A stretch of 58,561 nucleotides of DNA, taken from contig NZ_JABXKJ010000253.1 of assembly GCF_017115085.1 (NCBI RefSeq), forward strand, positions 1 to 58,561, in the 5' to 3' direction. The translations under genes and the position numbers were made by a program. The notes beneath the pieces are model-generated. The model ran no database searches. It saw only the letters and a list, made by a program, of their open reading frames with translations, and was not told the origin of the DNA. Every line of letters begins with the position of its first letter. Position 1 is the stretch's first letter. This DNA is from Nostoc sp. NMS7 (GTDB taxonomy: Bacteria; Cyanobacteriota; Cyanobacteriia; Cyanobacteriales; Nostocaceae). Shown in pieces: positions 17,246 to 26,555 of the stretch.

Positions 17246-18682
17246 GTGAGGAAGTCTGTGACCATTCAAAGAAGTTCGGCGGAAGAAAACCAGTCGGGAA
17301 AAGCCTCAAAGCCCAGTGAAAAAATTTCCCAGAACTCGAAATCAGGACGTTGGCTATGGTTTTGGGTAGGTATGAGTGGTATTGCAATGGTGTCAGCAAC
17401 AGCAGGGGCGCTTTTGGCGGTGTCTTTGACAAGTACGCCTTTGCAACAAGCCCAGCTAAGTCCCAAGGATGAGGCGGCGTTTGATGGCGATCGCATTTCT
17501 GGAGGTGTGCTGCGATTTTCAGAATTAACTCGCCCGGTGAATCTCTTAGTTTTGGGGATGAGCGTACTTCCCCCGGATATCCAAAACCCTCCCCCAGAAA
17601 CCAAAAACCTCAGATACCAGCCCGAGCTAAACTCCTTTGATGGTCTTTCGGATGTGATGCTCTTGCTAAAATTTGATCCAGAGACGAAAAAAATAATTAT
17701 TCTCTCTATCCCCAGAGATACCCGCACAGAAATAGAAGGGCATGGGGTAAAAAAAATTAATGCTGCCAATGTTGACGGTGGGCCAGCTTTGACTGCTAGA
17801 ACTGTCAGTAATCTCTTGGGTGGGGCGGGAATTGATCGCTATGTCCGAATTAACGTTCTGGGAGTTGCCAAGCTGATCGATGTTTTGGGTGGTGTCACAG
17901 TCTACGTCCCCAAAAATATGAAGTACCAAGATGATTCTCAGCATTTGTACATCAATTTGAAGGCGGGTAAGCAGCATCTCAACGGTGATCAGACACTGCA
18001 ATTGCTGCGTTTTCGCCATGATGAACTCGGTGATATTGGTCGGATTCAGCGCCAGCAAATGGTCATGCGGGCTTTGATGGATCAAACACTCAACCCAGCT
18101 ACTGTTGCTCAATTACCTAAAGTTATGGATGTAGTGAAAGACCACATCGATACCAATTTGACGGTTGAGGAGTTAGTGGCGCTAATGGGTTTTGGGGTGC
18201 GGACAAATCGCTCTAATATGCAAATGTTAATGCTGCCAGGTCGCTTTAGCGAGAAAAGCGAGTTTGATGCTAGCTATTGGTTGCCCAACAAAAAGGGTAT
18301 TGCGAAATTGATGGCTCAACACTTTGGTTTGGAGTCAGAACAGGAACAGCTGGCGACGACATCTGACCCGCGCTCTTTGCGTGTAGCAATTCAAGATAGT
18401 ACAGGTGGCGATCGCTCTAACCTGCGACCATTAATTAGAGCCTTGGAAAAATCTGGGTATCGCAATATCTATGTCGCCAAAGCATGGGGTGAACCTCTAG
18501 AGGTAACTCATATTGTCGCCCAGCAAGGAGATGGTGACACTGCCCAATCAATTCGCAACACTTTGGGATTTGGAGAAGTGCGTGTGGAAAGTACTGGCAA
18601 CCTAGGCTCGGATATCAGTATCCAAGTGGGTCAAGATTGGTTGCAACAAAAATCTATTTTGGAGAAGTCGCTGACGAAATAA
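17246..18682 (+). CDS. LytR-CpsA-Psr (LCP) family protein with LytR_C domain
   Basis: This 478-residue protein begins with a GTG start, a basic N-terminus and one transmembrane segment (about 36-60), followed by a periplasmic LCP domain. LCP motifs are DGLSDVMLLLKFD (D136), ILSIPRDTRTEI (R157, D158, R160), KINAANVDGGP and RFRHDELGDIGRIQRQQ. A C-terminal LytR_C domain (about 375-470, LRVAIQDSTGGD onward) completes the usual architecture. LCP enzymes attach polymers from lipid carriers to peptidoglycan; in cyanobacteria they are linked to cell-wall or exopolysaccharide attachment. It is a single gene with about 270 bp of leader and is convergent with cnaT. Confidence 0.93.
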   Translation: MRKSVTIQRSSAEENQSGKASKPSEKISQNSKSGRWLWFWVGMSGIAMVSATAGALLAVSLTSTPLQQAQLSPKDEAAFDGDRISGGVLRFSELTRPVNLLVLGMSVLPPDIQNPPPETKNLRYQPELNSFDGLSDVMLLLKFDPETKKIIILSIPRDTRTEIEGHGVKKINAANVDGGPALTARTVSNLLGGAGIDRYVRINVLGVAKLIDVLGGVTVYVPKNMKYQDDSQHLYINLKAGKQHLNGDQTLQLLRFRHDELGDIGRIQRQQMVMRALMDQTLNPATVAQLPKVMDVVKDHIDTNLTVEELVALMGFGVRTNRSNMQMLMLPGRFSEKSEFDASYWLPNKKGIAKLMAQHFGLESEQEQLATTSDPRSLRVAIQDSTGGDRSNLRPLIRALEKSGYRNIYVAKAWGEPLEVTHIVAQQGDGDTAQSIRNTLGFGEVRVESTGNLGSDISIQVGQDWLQQKSILEKSLTK

Positions 18683-18687
18683 TTCGT

Positions 18688-18709
18688 AATTCGTAATTAA
18701 TTACGAATT
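18688..18709. terminator. AT-rich palindrome between convergent genes
   Basis: A perfect 22-bp palindrome (AATTCGTAATT and its complement) overlaps the cnaT stop and follows the LCP gene by 5 bp. It may be a weak bidirectional terminator. Confidence 0.45.
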
Positions 18710-19766
18710 ATGTTGAGTGTGAATTTACTGACTGGCTGAGTTCTTGGAGTTTAGCTGCTACTACACCAGTGGTTAATAATTCTTCTGCCTTAGCTAAACC
18801 CTCTAACATATCTGGACAAATACCACTCCGCCAGAGGTAAAATCCGCCATTCCACAAGGCTGTTTGCATTAGTTCACCTGGTTTACCTGCCAAAACCTGC
18901 TGAATCTCCGCCAGCAGTTCTTCAGTAGTCCCAAGGGGTACTTTCTTGGTAGTAAAGCCGTAATCACGCGGTACGAGGTGCAATCGTTCTACCTCTTGGG
19001 ATGCTACGGATGAAGATAAGCTGATGATCGCAGTGCGATCGCGCGGTAAATCACAACTACCTTCCAATCCTTTTACGAATGTAAATTTTTTTACTCCTCG
19101 CAGCCCCAAAGCAATCTGAAACATCCCTTCTGTTGGCGGATGAACAAACCCAGCAATTACGTGAGCATCCCCAGCATAAGGACACCAAATTAGCTCCATT
19201 GTCGCCAATGGCGGACGTTTGCCGAGTTGGTCGCGGTACTCCCAAATACTTTTAGTTAAGGGAAAATGCTGAGGTAGATAAATAAAGCCGATTCCCGTTT
19301 GCTCAAACACTTGCTGGGTTTTTGCTAGTGGTAAGCTAGTCCAATCGACCCCTAAACCCTGCCAAATATGTATCAGGGGTAAACCGTACTTTGTCGGTAG
19401 GCGATCGCCACCGTGCATTATTACTGGTTGTCCAACTGCGGCGAGTAGTAAAGCTGTGACGGGACTAATTGGTGCTGTGCGTGTTCTGCCATCATAGGGG
19501 ATGCCAAGAGCGATCGCAGGTCGTGCACAGACGATTGGTTGCAGTTTTGGCCCCAGTTCCTGATATGCATCCAACATTCCCGCTAACTCTTCCCCTGTAG
19601 GACGCTTGATTCGATGAGCAATCAAAAACGCTCCGATTTGGGCTGGTGTAGCTTCACCCAGGAGCATCATTTTAGTAGCGGTGGCTGCTTGGACGCGAGT
19701 TAAATTCTCGGCTGTGTGATTTCCGCTACCTACTTTTTGGAGGAATTCCCGAAATACATTGCTCAT
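18708..19766 (-). CDS. cnaT: CnaT, TrpD-like protein needed for nir operon expression
   Basis: This 352-residue protein has the anthranilate phosphoribosyltransferase fold: MSNVFREFLQKVGSGNHTAE, a helical N-terminal domain (PAQIGAFLIAHRIKRPTGEE), then VIMHGGDRLPTKYG and the LRGVKKFTFVKGLEGSCDLP block. The phosphoribosyl-pyrophosphate loop of true TrpD (GTGGD) is replaced by GIPYDGRTRTAP, so tryptophan synthesis is unlikely. In Anabaena a protein of this type (CnaT), encoded next to ntcB, is required for expression of the nitrate assimilation operon; how it acts is unknown. Here it lies on the same strand as ntcB with an arylsulfatase gene in between. The assignment rests on fold plus neighbourhood. 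Confidence 0.82.
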   Translation of the reverse strand: MSNVFREFLQKVGSGNHTAENLTRVQAATATKMMLLGEATPAQIGAFLIAHRIKRPTGEELAGMLDAYQELGPKLQPIVCARPAIALGIPYDGRTRTAPISPVTALLLAAVGQPVIMHGGDRLPTKYGLPLIHIWQGLGVDWTSLPLAKTQQVFEQTGIGFIYLPQHFPLTKSIWEYRDQLGKRPPLATMELIWCPYAGDAHVIAGFVHPPTEGMFQIALGLRGVKKFTFVKGLEGSCDLPRDRTAIISLSSSVASQEVERLHLVPRDYGFTTKKVPLGTTEELLAEIQQVLAGKPGELMQTALWNGGFYLWRSGICPDMLEGLAKAEELLTTGVVAAKLQELSQSVNSHST

Positions 19767-20013
19767 TTGTACTTTGTCTTTTGTCCACTGTCATTTGTTC
19801 ATTGTCCTTTGTAAATAACTGAAAATGAATAATAGACCTCCCAACCCCTAATACTTAATGCCCAATCGCTGCTGCAATACCTCCAGTGCACCGGAAGAAC
19901 ATCAGCAGATACAGCTAAACTTTAAGGTAAAAGGTCAACGGTTCAGTTCTTCTGAACTCAAGATAATACCAATTTGAAAAAAGAATGCGACATTAGACAT
20001 CTCCCAAAATGAC

Positions 20014-20041
20014 GTAGGCACAATTCATGAATTGTGCCTAC
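20014..20041. repeat. Perfect 28-bp palindrome, GTAG...CTAC family
   Basis: The arm GTAGGCACAATTCA and its exact complement form a 28-bp palindrome in the cnaT/arylsulfatase gap. Two more palindromes of the same length and ends but different core lie at 24037 and 54595. Confidence 0.85.
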
Positions 20042-20076
20042 CAAGGATTTCGGGCAACCCTCTTTCCTACTGCCTA

Positions 20077-22500
20077 CTACTCTTTGGCATCAGGTGCGGG
20101 TGAACCCGGTACGTATTTGACTTGTTCGATCGCACCAGTGTATTTAAAGACCCCATATTTTTTGTAGAGATCCCATGACACAGGACTACGGGCATCTTTA
20201 CCGATGTCCAATCCTTCATAGGGAAAGCCACCAAACGTTAGCCCCAGCTTACCTGCCGCGACTTGCTTTCCGTTGACGGAGAGTGTTCCAGACCCTTGGC
20301 GCTTGCCCAGTGCATCGTAATTCAAATCGATGTGAAGTTGACCTGGCTGTAGCGGGACTGCGGGAAACTTAATTGGCTGACCATAGTTATTGTGTTCGTA
20401 GAACAGCTTGCCATCCTCAATATAGAAGATATAACCAACTTCCTGTCCACCGTGGGCAAGAATCACCCCGCGATCGCCTGCTTTATACTGAGCCTTCACC
20501 TGGATGGTATAATCGCGATCGCTCACCAACGGCAAAATGTCCGCTTCCAGTACCAACTCACCTGCATGGAATGTCTTCGGTTTCACTTTCTCTTTGATAT
20601 AAGGCGGCACTCCTCCATCTTGCGTGGATTCTAACAGGGGATAAACTTGATACTTGAATGCCGCAGCATCAAAGGCTGCTGCCAGTTCTTTGACTTTCTC
20701 TGGATACTGGTTCGCCACATTGTTGGTTTCGGAGTAATCTTTGTTCAGGTTGTACAACTGCCACTCGGAGTTACTAAATGGTTTCCCGATCTGATGTTCG
20801 GTGACAGCATACCAACCATTTTTGTAATACCCTCTATTGCCTGAATTCTCATAGTATTGTTCAGTTCTTTGAGAGGGCGTATTGGCATTATTCAAGAGAT
20901 AGGCAAAGCTGATACCTTCTAGAGGTTTCGTGGGTTTACCATTAAACCAGTCGGGATGCTTGATACCCGTCAATTCCAGCAGGGTAGGTGTAATGTCTGT
21001 AATGTGCGTAAACTGTGTCCGGGTAGCACCCAAATCTTTGATTTTTGCTGGATAGGAAACAATCAATGGATTCCGTCTACCGCCCCCAAGGGTAAGGGAC
21101 TTGTAACGCTTCAGGGGTGTATTAGAAACGGTTGCCCAGCCAATGGGATAGTGAGGCGCAGTTTGAGGACTACCTATCAACTCGAACCGACTGATATCCA
21201 GGGCTTTATCGTCTGGTAAACCGGAGTAATGTCGGGCTACATTCGTCGTGCCATTTGCCCCGCCTTCTCCAGAACCCCCATTATCAGAAGCAACAATAAT
21301 AATTGTGTTGTTGAGTTCCCCGGTGGACTCCAAATACTCATAGAGTTTGCCAAAGTTTTGATCCAGATTATCAACGAAGGCTGCATAGGCTTCCTGGTAA
21401 CGAGCAAATAGCTTTTTATCCTCAGCCGATAGTGTATCCCAACCTTTAACTCCTGTATTTTGGGGTGGTAGTTGAGTCTCGGCAGGAATTAGCTTTGATG
21501 CAAGTTGCTTCTGGTATCGTTCCTGGCGTAGCACGTCCCAGCCGACATCATACTTGCCTTTGTATTTAGCAAGGTCTGCTGGATGAATATTAAACGGTGA
21601 ATGAACAGCATTGTTGGCAAAATACAAGAAAAATGGCTTGTCTTTTGACTTAGTTTTTGCCTGTTTGAGCAATGCGATCGCTTTTTCTGTCCAGTAATCG
21701 GTGGTAAGGAAATTCTCAGGATAGCGATCAACTGAAATCGGCGTATTGTCTTCGTAGAGAATATGGGGTTTCTGGGGATGTTCCAATCCATCTAAGAAGC
21801 CAAAGAAATGTTCAAACCCGCGTTGTAACGGCCAGGAATTTAATGAAGCGGTGGGGGTGCGATCGTAAGTCTGAGTCAAATGCCACTTACCCGTCAGCAG
21901 GGTAGAATAGCCATTGCTACGTAAAATTTCTGCCAGAGTGACGACATTGCTCTGAATTTCACCCGCATAACCAGGAAAACCAGGGTTTCCCTCAGCAACC
22001 CAACCGACACCCGCAGAGTGGGCATTTAATCCCGTCAATAAAGATGCTCGTGTGGGAGAACAAAGCTGGTGCGTTGTGAAGTTGCTAAACCGCAGTCCGT
22101 TAGCTGCCAATTTATCAATATTCGGTGTACTGATTTCTGAACCGTAGGGGCCTAAATCCGAAAACCCCAAATCGTCAATTAGGAAAACAACAATTTTGGG
22201 GGCCCCTTTTGGTGCTGTGCCGGATGAAGGCAGAGGTTTGTTGGCTAAAACCGATGGGGGCTGTGGAGTCCACCAAGGCGTTGATTCTGCTAAGGTTCTG
22301 CCGATTTTGCCTTTAAATCCAGCGTAAGCTTGCGTACTTGCATTACCTACTCCCTTAGGAGGGTTCTGGGCTAAACTGCTGGCGATCGTTGTGCCAGTAA
22401 TCAGCAAGATGCTAAACACAACTAGTGCTAACCAAGCGGTCGGTGAAACAAGTTTTTGCTTGACTTTTTGAATGAATGATAGATTCCGTTTTCTGTTCAA
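20077..22500 (-). CDS. Arylsulfatase (sulfatase family), exported
   Basis: This 807-residue protein has an N-terminal membrane/signal segment (about 20-44, LALVVFSILLITGTTIASSL). The sulfatase motif CSPTRASLLTG has C147 as the formylglycine-modified nucleophile, with P149 and R151. Metal ligands D109 and D110 are in FLIDDLGFSD, and TGKWHL and ASDNGGSGEGG are also present. The large C-terminal part (about 610-807) is beta-rich and probably binds or orients substrate. It would hydrolyse sulfate esters outside the cytoplasm; the substrate is unknown. It separates cnaT from ntcB, which are closer in Anabaena, so it may be an insertion into the nitrate region. Confidence 0.93.
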   Translation of the reverse strand: MNRKRNLSFIQKVKQKLVSPTAWLALVVFSILLITGTTIASSLAQNPPKGVGNASTQAYAGFKGKIGRTLAESTPWWTPQPPSVLANKPLPSSGTAPKGAPKIVVFLIDDLGFSDLGPYGSEISTPNIDKLAANGLRFSNFTTHQLCSPTRASLLTGLNAHSAGVGWVAEGNPGFPGYAGEIQSNVVTLAEILRSNGYSTLLTGKWHLTQTYDRTPTASLNSWPLQRGFEHFFGFLDGLEHPQKPHILYEDNTPISVDRYPENFLTTDYWTEKAIALLKQAKTKSKDKPFFLYFANNAVHSPFNIHPADLAKYKGKYDVGWDVLRQERYQKQLASKLIPAETQLPPQNTGVKGWDTLSAEDKKLFARYQEAYAAFVDNLDQNFGKLYEYLESTGELNNTIIIVASDNGGSGEGGANGTTNVARHYSGLPDDKALDISRFELIGSPQTAPHYPIGWATVSNTPLKRYKSLTLGGGRRNPLIVSYPAKIKDLGATRTQFTHITDITPTLLELTGIKHPDWFNGKPTKPLEGISFAYLLNNANTPSQRTEQYYENSGNRGYYKNGWYAVTEHQIGKPFSNSEWQLYNLNKDYSETNNVANQYPEKVKELAAAFDAAAFKYQVYPLLESTQDGGVPPYIKEKVKPKTFHAGELVLEADILPLVSDRDYTIQVKAQYKAGDRGVILAHGGQEVGYIFYIEDGKLFYEHNNYGQPIKFPAVPLQPGQLHIDLNYDALGKRQGSGTLSVNGKQVAAGKLGLTFGGFPYEGLDIGKDARSPVSWDLYKKYGVFKYTGAIEQVKYVPGSPAPDAKE

Positions 22501-22704
22501 CAGACCTGCCTCCTGACAAGCGATAGTGGTTAAGCAAATAAATGCAAGTATTGTACTATATGCCTATCGAATTATCGTAGTATTGGTGAAGCAAAAGCAC
22601 ATACCCCATTTAGACCTTGTAAAGCTACTTCCACCCACGCCAAGCGAATATTGAGTTTAGGCGACACCGAATAGCCCGTCGTAGACATCGCATCGTTAAC
22701 TCAT

Positions 22705-22725
22705 CCCCCGGCTTGAAGCCGGGGG
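22705..22725. repeat. G/C-rich hairpin
   Basis: CCCCCGGCTT and AAGCCGGGGG form a 10-bp stem with a one-base loop. This common cyanobacterial hairpin is often found near IS200/IS605-type elements, but no such gene is present in the 447-bp gap. Confidence 0.65.
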
Positions 22726-22734
22726 TAAATCGAA

Positions 22735-22787
22735 GTCATTAGTCATTAGTCATTAGTACCAATGACTAATGACTAATAACTAATGAC
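22735..22787. repeat. Inverted arrays of GTCATTA units
   Basis: GTCATTAGTCATTAGTCATT is followed, after a short spacer, by the complementary AATGACTAATGACTA series. It uses the same 8-bp unit as the tandem array before the subtilase gene (11768), here in head-to-head orientation. Confidence 0.75.
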
Positions 22788-22947
22788 ACTCATAAATAGC
22801 AAGATGTCTACCCCACAAGTAGTAGTAATTTATTTGTTGGAAATCCCTTAGTGGCGTTGAATTTATCAAATTCAACATAGATTCCTGTCAAATTATTTAA
22901 GAAAACAACTAAAACGCCCGAATGTTCCTATGTTCGTCGTTTAGTTG

Positions 22948-23928
22948 TTAGGCACTCGGCGCGGCGGTATCACGCCGTTGCTTGTGCCAGTTGCGTAAGT
23001 CCTGAATTTGTAATGGGATATTTTCCCGCACGAGTTGCCAAAAGTGCTTGATCGGGGGAATTTGCAGCCGATCTTGAGTTGTTACCATAACTACTCGACG
23101 AGTCAAACTAGAACTATCTGCTAAACCACTAATATTATTGCTGGCTAGGGAGCGAATCGCTAGGGTAGGATCTTGGCGTGCTTCCACTAATGCTGATTGA
23201 GGTAGCAAAGCTATCAGTTTTCCTTGGCGCACCACTCCCCGGAAAGCATCGAGGGTATTTACCTCTAAAGCCGCCTGGAGTGTAGCTTCCATTCGCTCAA
23301 ATCTATCTTGTATTAAGCGCTGCATCCCATAACCATCTTTAAAAACCACTTGAGGATAACGAATTAGCTCCGACCAAGGGACGAATTCATATTGGGCTAG
23401 TGGATGATTGGCTGCGATTAGAACTTCTATCGGTTCATCATAAAGTACTTCTACCACCATTTCTCTACCAGTGGTTAAAAAGCGATTATTCATCACAATT
23501 GCTAAATCCACCAATCCATCTTTGAGGACTTTCAGGGCGCGATCGCTTCCCAATGAAGTCACCCGCAATTGCACATCTGGATAATCATGACAAAACTTTT
23601 GCAACACTGGTGGTAAGTAATATCCACACAGCGAGTGAATCGCAGCAATACAAAGTTCTGGTTGCTTTCCGGCGATTAAATCAGCTAATTCTTCTGTAGC
23701 TGTCTGCCATTCTTGGCAAATTTTGCGGACACGCGGTAATAAAGATTCACCTCCTAGTGTCAATTTTCCATGACTTGTTCTGTGAAACAGTTCTACACCC
23801 AAATCTGCTTCCAATGCCTGGATTTGGCGACTAATTGTCGATTGGGTAACACCACATGTTCGCGCTGCTTGTTGAAAACTGCCGGTTTGGGCGATCGCCA
23901 GAAAGGCTTGCAACTGCTCTAGGCGCAT
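22948..23928 (-). CDS. ntcB: NtcB, LysR-type activator of nitrate assimilation
   Basis: This 326-residue LysR-type regulator has an N-terminal winged helix (MRLEQLQAFLAIAQTGSFQQ, then CGVTQSTISRQIQALEADLG) and a periplasmic-binding-like effector domain (about 90-300). The family position and neighbourhood (cnaT, HEAT protein, Rieske protein and nirA close by) match NtcB, which in cyanobacteria boosts nir operon transcription when nitrite is present, together with NtcA. A TGCA-N5-TGCA box, the reported NtcB target type, lies in the nirA promoter at 27080. Another LysR of carbon metabolism would be the alternative, but context favours NtcB. Confidence 0.85.
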   Translation of the reverse strand: MRLEQLQAFLAIAQTGSFQQAARTCGVTQSTISRQIQALEADLGVELFHRTSHGKLTLGGESLLPRVRKICQEWQTATEELADLIAGKQPELCIAAIHSLCGYYLPPVLQKFCHDYPDVQLRVTSLGSDRALKVLKDGLVDLAIVMNNRFLTTGREMVVEVLYDEPIEVLIAANHPLAQYEFVPWSELIRYPQVVFKDGYGMQRLIQDRFERMEATLQAALEVNTLDAFRGVVRQGKLIALLPQSALVEARQDPTLAIRSLASNNISGLADSSSLTRRVVMVTTQDRLQIPPIKHFWQLVRENIPLQIQDLRNWHKQRRDTAAPSA

Positions 23929-24036
23929 TTTTATGTAACCTGAATTACATTTATAGCTTTCCTTAAGTTAACGGTTTTTTAATCGAAATTTAGTATAGTT
24001 TGTTACAGCTATTCTAATACGACTTCAGGCGTGGAT

Positions 24037-24064
24037 GTAGAGACGTAAAATTTTACGTCTCTAC
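24037..24064. repeat. Perfect 28-bp palindrome, GTAG...CTAC family
   Basis: The arm GTAGAGACGTAAAA and its exact complement. It has the same length and end bases as the palindromes at 20014 and 54595, and lies in the gap upstream of ntcB. Confidence 0.85.
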
Positions 24065-24182
24065 AAGGATTTTCACCGCAACGCACAATGGTTTTCATAC
24101 CACAATCAGCAACGCCCGATTTCAATTTAATTATTTTTACATTGAGTAACCATAGTTTGATTTATTATTGCCCACTTAGTTT

Positions 24183-24806
24183 TTACGAACTGCTATTTCG
24201 CTCAACAATTCCGACTAAAATGTTCATTAAAGCTTCTAAATCATCGGGTAATGAATAAATTTTGATATCTTCTATAATTTGTTGGCCTTTAACATCAAGT
24301 CTCCCAAATCGCCAAACATCACCAATAGTAACGGCTCCATACTGAAAAGGCTGTTCTTCAATTTGGGATAGAGCAATTAATTGAGCGGCTAGTTGTGTAA
24401 ATCCTCTGGTAATATCATCATTTTTTGCTTCCACAACTAAAAGGTTCTGGTCTGCACGAAGAAGATAATCAAGATTTCCTTTGAGCCACTTACTTACCGC
24501 CAGTGGGTACTCAATTCGTAGCTGACAGTCACAATAGTATGTAGCAACTTCTAATAGAATTGGTGCAACCAAAGTTTCTCGACGTGCTGTTTCACTTGTC
24601 AAACTAACCCGTGGAAGCGTTCGTTCGATTCGGTCTCTTAATTCTTCTAATCGGTCTAAAGGCTTTTGTGTTTTTGGTAGCGATAACCTTGACCGTACCA
24701 AAGCATAACCAAGCTCTGCTAAGATTTCTTCAGGCTCATAAGTCATTTCAAAATACGAGCAAAAGGTATATTCGCGGTCTTCTTGAAGGATTTTAGGTTT
24801 TGCCAT
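24183..24806 (-). CDS. PD-(D/E)XK nuclease-like protein, 207 residues
   Basis: It starts MAKPKILQEDREYTFCSYFE. The centre shows a likely PD-(D/E)XK nuclease core: a helix with E77 (ARRETLVAPILLEVA), then D113 in GNLDYLL and E126-x-K128 in LLVVEAKNDD, followed by a helix with FTQLAAQLIAL. This arrangement is typical of restriction-type or repair nucleases and of some transposon-linked proteins. No DNA-binding domain is visible, and the partner or target is unknown. It sits between ntcB and the HEAT protein on the same strand but has no evident role in nitrate use. Confidence 0.75.
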   Translation of the reverse strand: MAKPKILQEDREYTFCSYFEMTYEPEEILAELGYALVRSRLSLPKTQKPLDRLEELRDRIERTLPRVSLTSETARRETLVAPILLEVATYYCDCQLRIEYPLAVSKWLKGNLDYLLRADQNLLVVEAKNDDITRGFTQLAAQLIALSQIEEQPFQYGAVTIGDVWRFGRLDVKGQQIIEDIKIYSLPDDLEALMNILVGIVERNSSS

Positions 24807-24908
24807 AATTCACTACAATCCCACATGATTAATTCTTATTCTGATTGTGGCTTACTTACGATGTATTAACTGATTAACCGCTAATAATTGGATACAAATA
24901 CGCGAAAG

Positions 24909-26207
24909 TTACCACTCAGCCAAAGCGATCGCTATTCCTTGTTGCAAATCTGGTGTCAGTGTGGCGTTATTTGCTAACTGCTGCAATTGTTGATGTGCGG
25001 CTTCAGCGTCTAAATTTTTCAGTGCCGCGATCGCATGTAGTCTCACCGATGCATTAGAATCGGCTAGCAGTGAAATCAATGGTTCAATAGCTGGCATTTT
25101 ACCTAACTTTCCTAAAGATAAGGCGATCGCACTTTTAACGTTAGCAATCTCTATGGCTGGATGTTGCAATCGCAGTATTTGCAGTAAAATTTCTGTGGCT
25201 GGTGTCGTTAACTGCGGCTTTTGGACTCGTCCCAGAACTGTGACAATTTGTTGCCAAAGTGTCTCGGATGTGGTTTGGTTAAATGCTGTTTGCAAATATT
25301 TCAAACTCGATAACGTCCCCACCCAACTTAAAGCGCGGATGGTTTCTAATTGCAGGTTTATCGGTGTCTGAGGTGAAATCAGCAAATCAAATAAGTATTT
25401 GGCTGCATCATCACTTCCCATCCGCGAAAGGGAAACTGCGGCTGCACAACAAACCTCAAGGTTAAAGTCGTAAAGCTTGGGTTGCAGTTTCGTCACTAAA
25501 TCTAATGCTTGGCGTAAGTCGGGGCGAAAACCTAAACCAAGGACTGCTGCACGCCTAACTGTGGCGGCTATATCATCTAAAGCGTTTAACAATTCTGGCG
25601 GTACACGTTCGTCATGAAAACTGCTGAGGGCTTCAATTGCGGCGGCGCGGATTGCTGCTTGTGGATCTTGTATTACACTCAATAGCGGTGTGATGGTTTC
25701 TGGTTGCCGAATACAAAAAAGCGATCGCACTGCTAAAAGCCTTGTATCTTCATCTGCTAGAAGTTCAGTTAGTGAAGTAATCGCAACAGTACCCATTTGC
25801 CCCAGTGCTGTAGCTGCGATCGCTTTGAGTTCTTCATCCTCATCGGTTTTCAACAATTCCACCAAAGACGCGATCGCTTTTGGGTGCTGGAATTCGCCTA
25901 AAGTTCGTGCAGCATACCAGCGCAATTCTTCTTCTGCTTCTTCATCTTTTAATATCTCAATGAGTGGTGGAATGGCAATATTTCCCAAGCGAGTTAACAC
26001 CTTGGTAATTTCCCAGCGTTCTTGAAAATTCCCCATCTCTAACATTGAAATGGCTAATTTCAGCAGATATTCTCGATTTTTAACTATCTCTGGATGTTCA
26101 CAATCTTGCCCTAAAATTAACTGTTGTAAATATTGAATTAGCGATGACCAATCAGCTCCATCATATGCTGTCTGGGCTTGTACCAAAAGCTGATTGATGT
26201 TACTCAC
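24909..26207 (-). CDS. nirB: HEAT-repeat (CpcE-like) protein, NirB candidate
   Basis: These 432 residues are made almost wholly of HEAT repeats (IPPLIEILKDEEAEEELRWY, VRRAAVLGLGFRPDL, IEPLISLLADSNASVRLHAI). There is no catalytic motif, so it acts by protein-protein contact. In Anabaena a CpcE-like protein called NirB, encoded upstream of and divergent from nirA, is needed for full nitrite reductase activity and interacts with NirA. The position here, before the Rieske gene and nirA on the opposite strand, matches that layout, so I assign it as the likely NirB. It is not related to the NADH-dependent NirB of enterobacteria. If wrong, it remains a generic HEAT-repeat adaptor. Confidence 0.72.
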   Translation of the reverse strand: MSNINQLLVQAQTAYDGADWSSLIQYLQQLILGQDCEHPEIVKNREYLLKLAISMLEMGNFQERWEITKVLTRLGNIAIPPLIEILKDEEAEEELRWYAARTLGEFQHPKAIASLVELLKTDEDEELKAIAATALGQMGTVAITSLTELLADEDTRLLAVRSLFCIRQPETITPLLSVIQDPQAAIRAAAIEALSSFHDERVPPELLNALDDIAATVRRAAVLGLGFRPDLRQALDLVTKLQPKLYDFNLEVCCAAAVSLSRMGSDDAAKYLFDLLISPQTPINLQLETIRALSWVGTLSSLKYLQTAFNQTTSETLWQQIVTVLGRVQKPQLTTPATEILLQILRLQHPAIEIANVKSAIALSLGKLGKMPAIEPLISLLADSNASVRLHAIAALKNLDAEAAHQQLQQLANNATLTPDLQQGIAIALAEW

Positions 26208-26442
26208 GACACCCTGAATTGTAAATTATATGAATACAACAAAAGCACAAATTCGTAAATAAATGTCTACGTTTTTCTGCCCTTACTCTGCTTCCTACTA
26301 CATCACCACACCAATTTTGATCGGCTCTGAGCGAGGGCTTTAGCTCTGATTTAAGCACTAAAGTGCATAAGCTAAAACACATCTAAGAAAGCATATTAAA
26401 CTCAATATCTTGTGGAGTGGGCCGAAAAGCCCGCCGAACTCA

Positions 26443-26539
26443 GACAGGACTTACGCAAAATACCTCTTAAACTCTTATTCCTCCGTGTTCTCTGCGTCTC
26501 TGTGGTTCGATTTTCCGTTACCTGTGCGTAAGTCCTATC
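26443..26539. mobile_element. MITE-like element with GGACTTACGCA inverted ends
   Basis: GACAGGACTTACGCA (26443-26457) is the inverted counterpart of TGCGTAAGTCCTATC (26525-26539). The 97-bp element has no gene. A second copy with the same ends is at 48829-48942, and this end sequence is widespread in Nostoc-type genomes. Confidence 0.75.
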
Positions 26540-26555
26540 AGAATTACGAATTATT

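Noticed and set aside
26460..26520. tRNA-like GGTTCGAT sequence
   Set aside because: No acceptor or anticodon arms can be built; it lies inside the MITE-like element.
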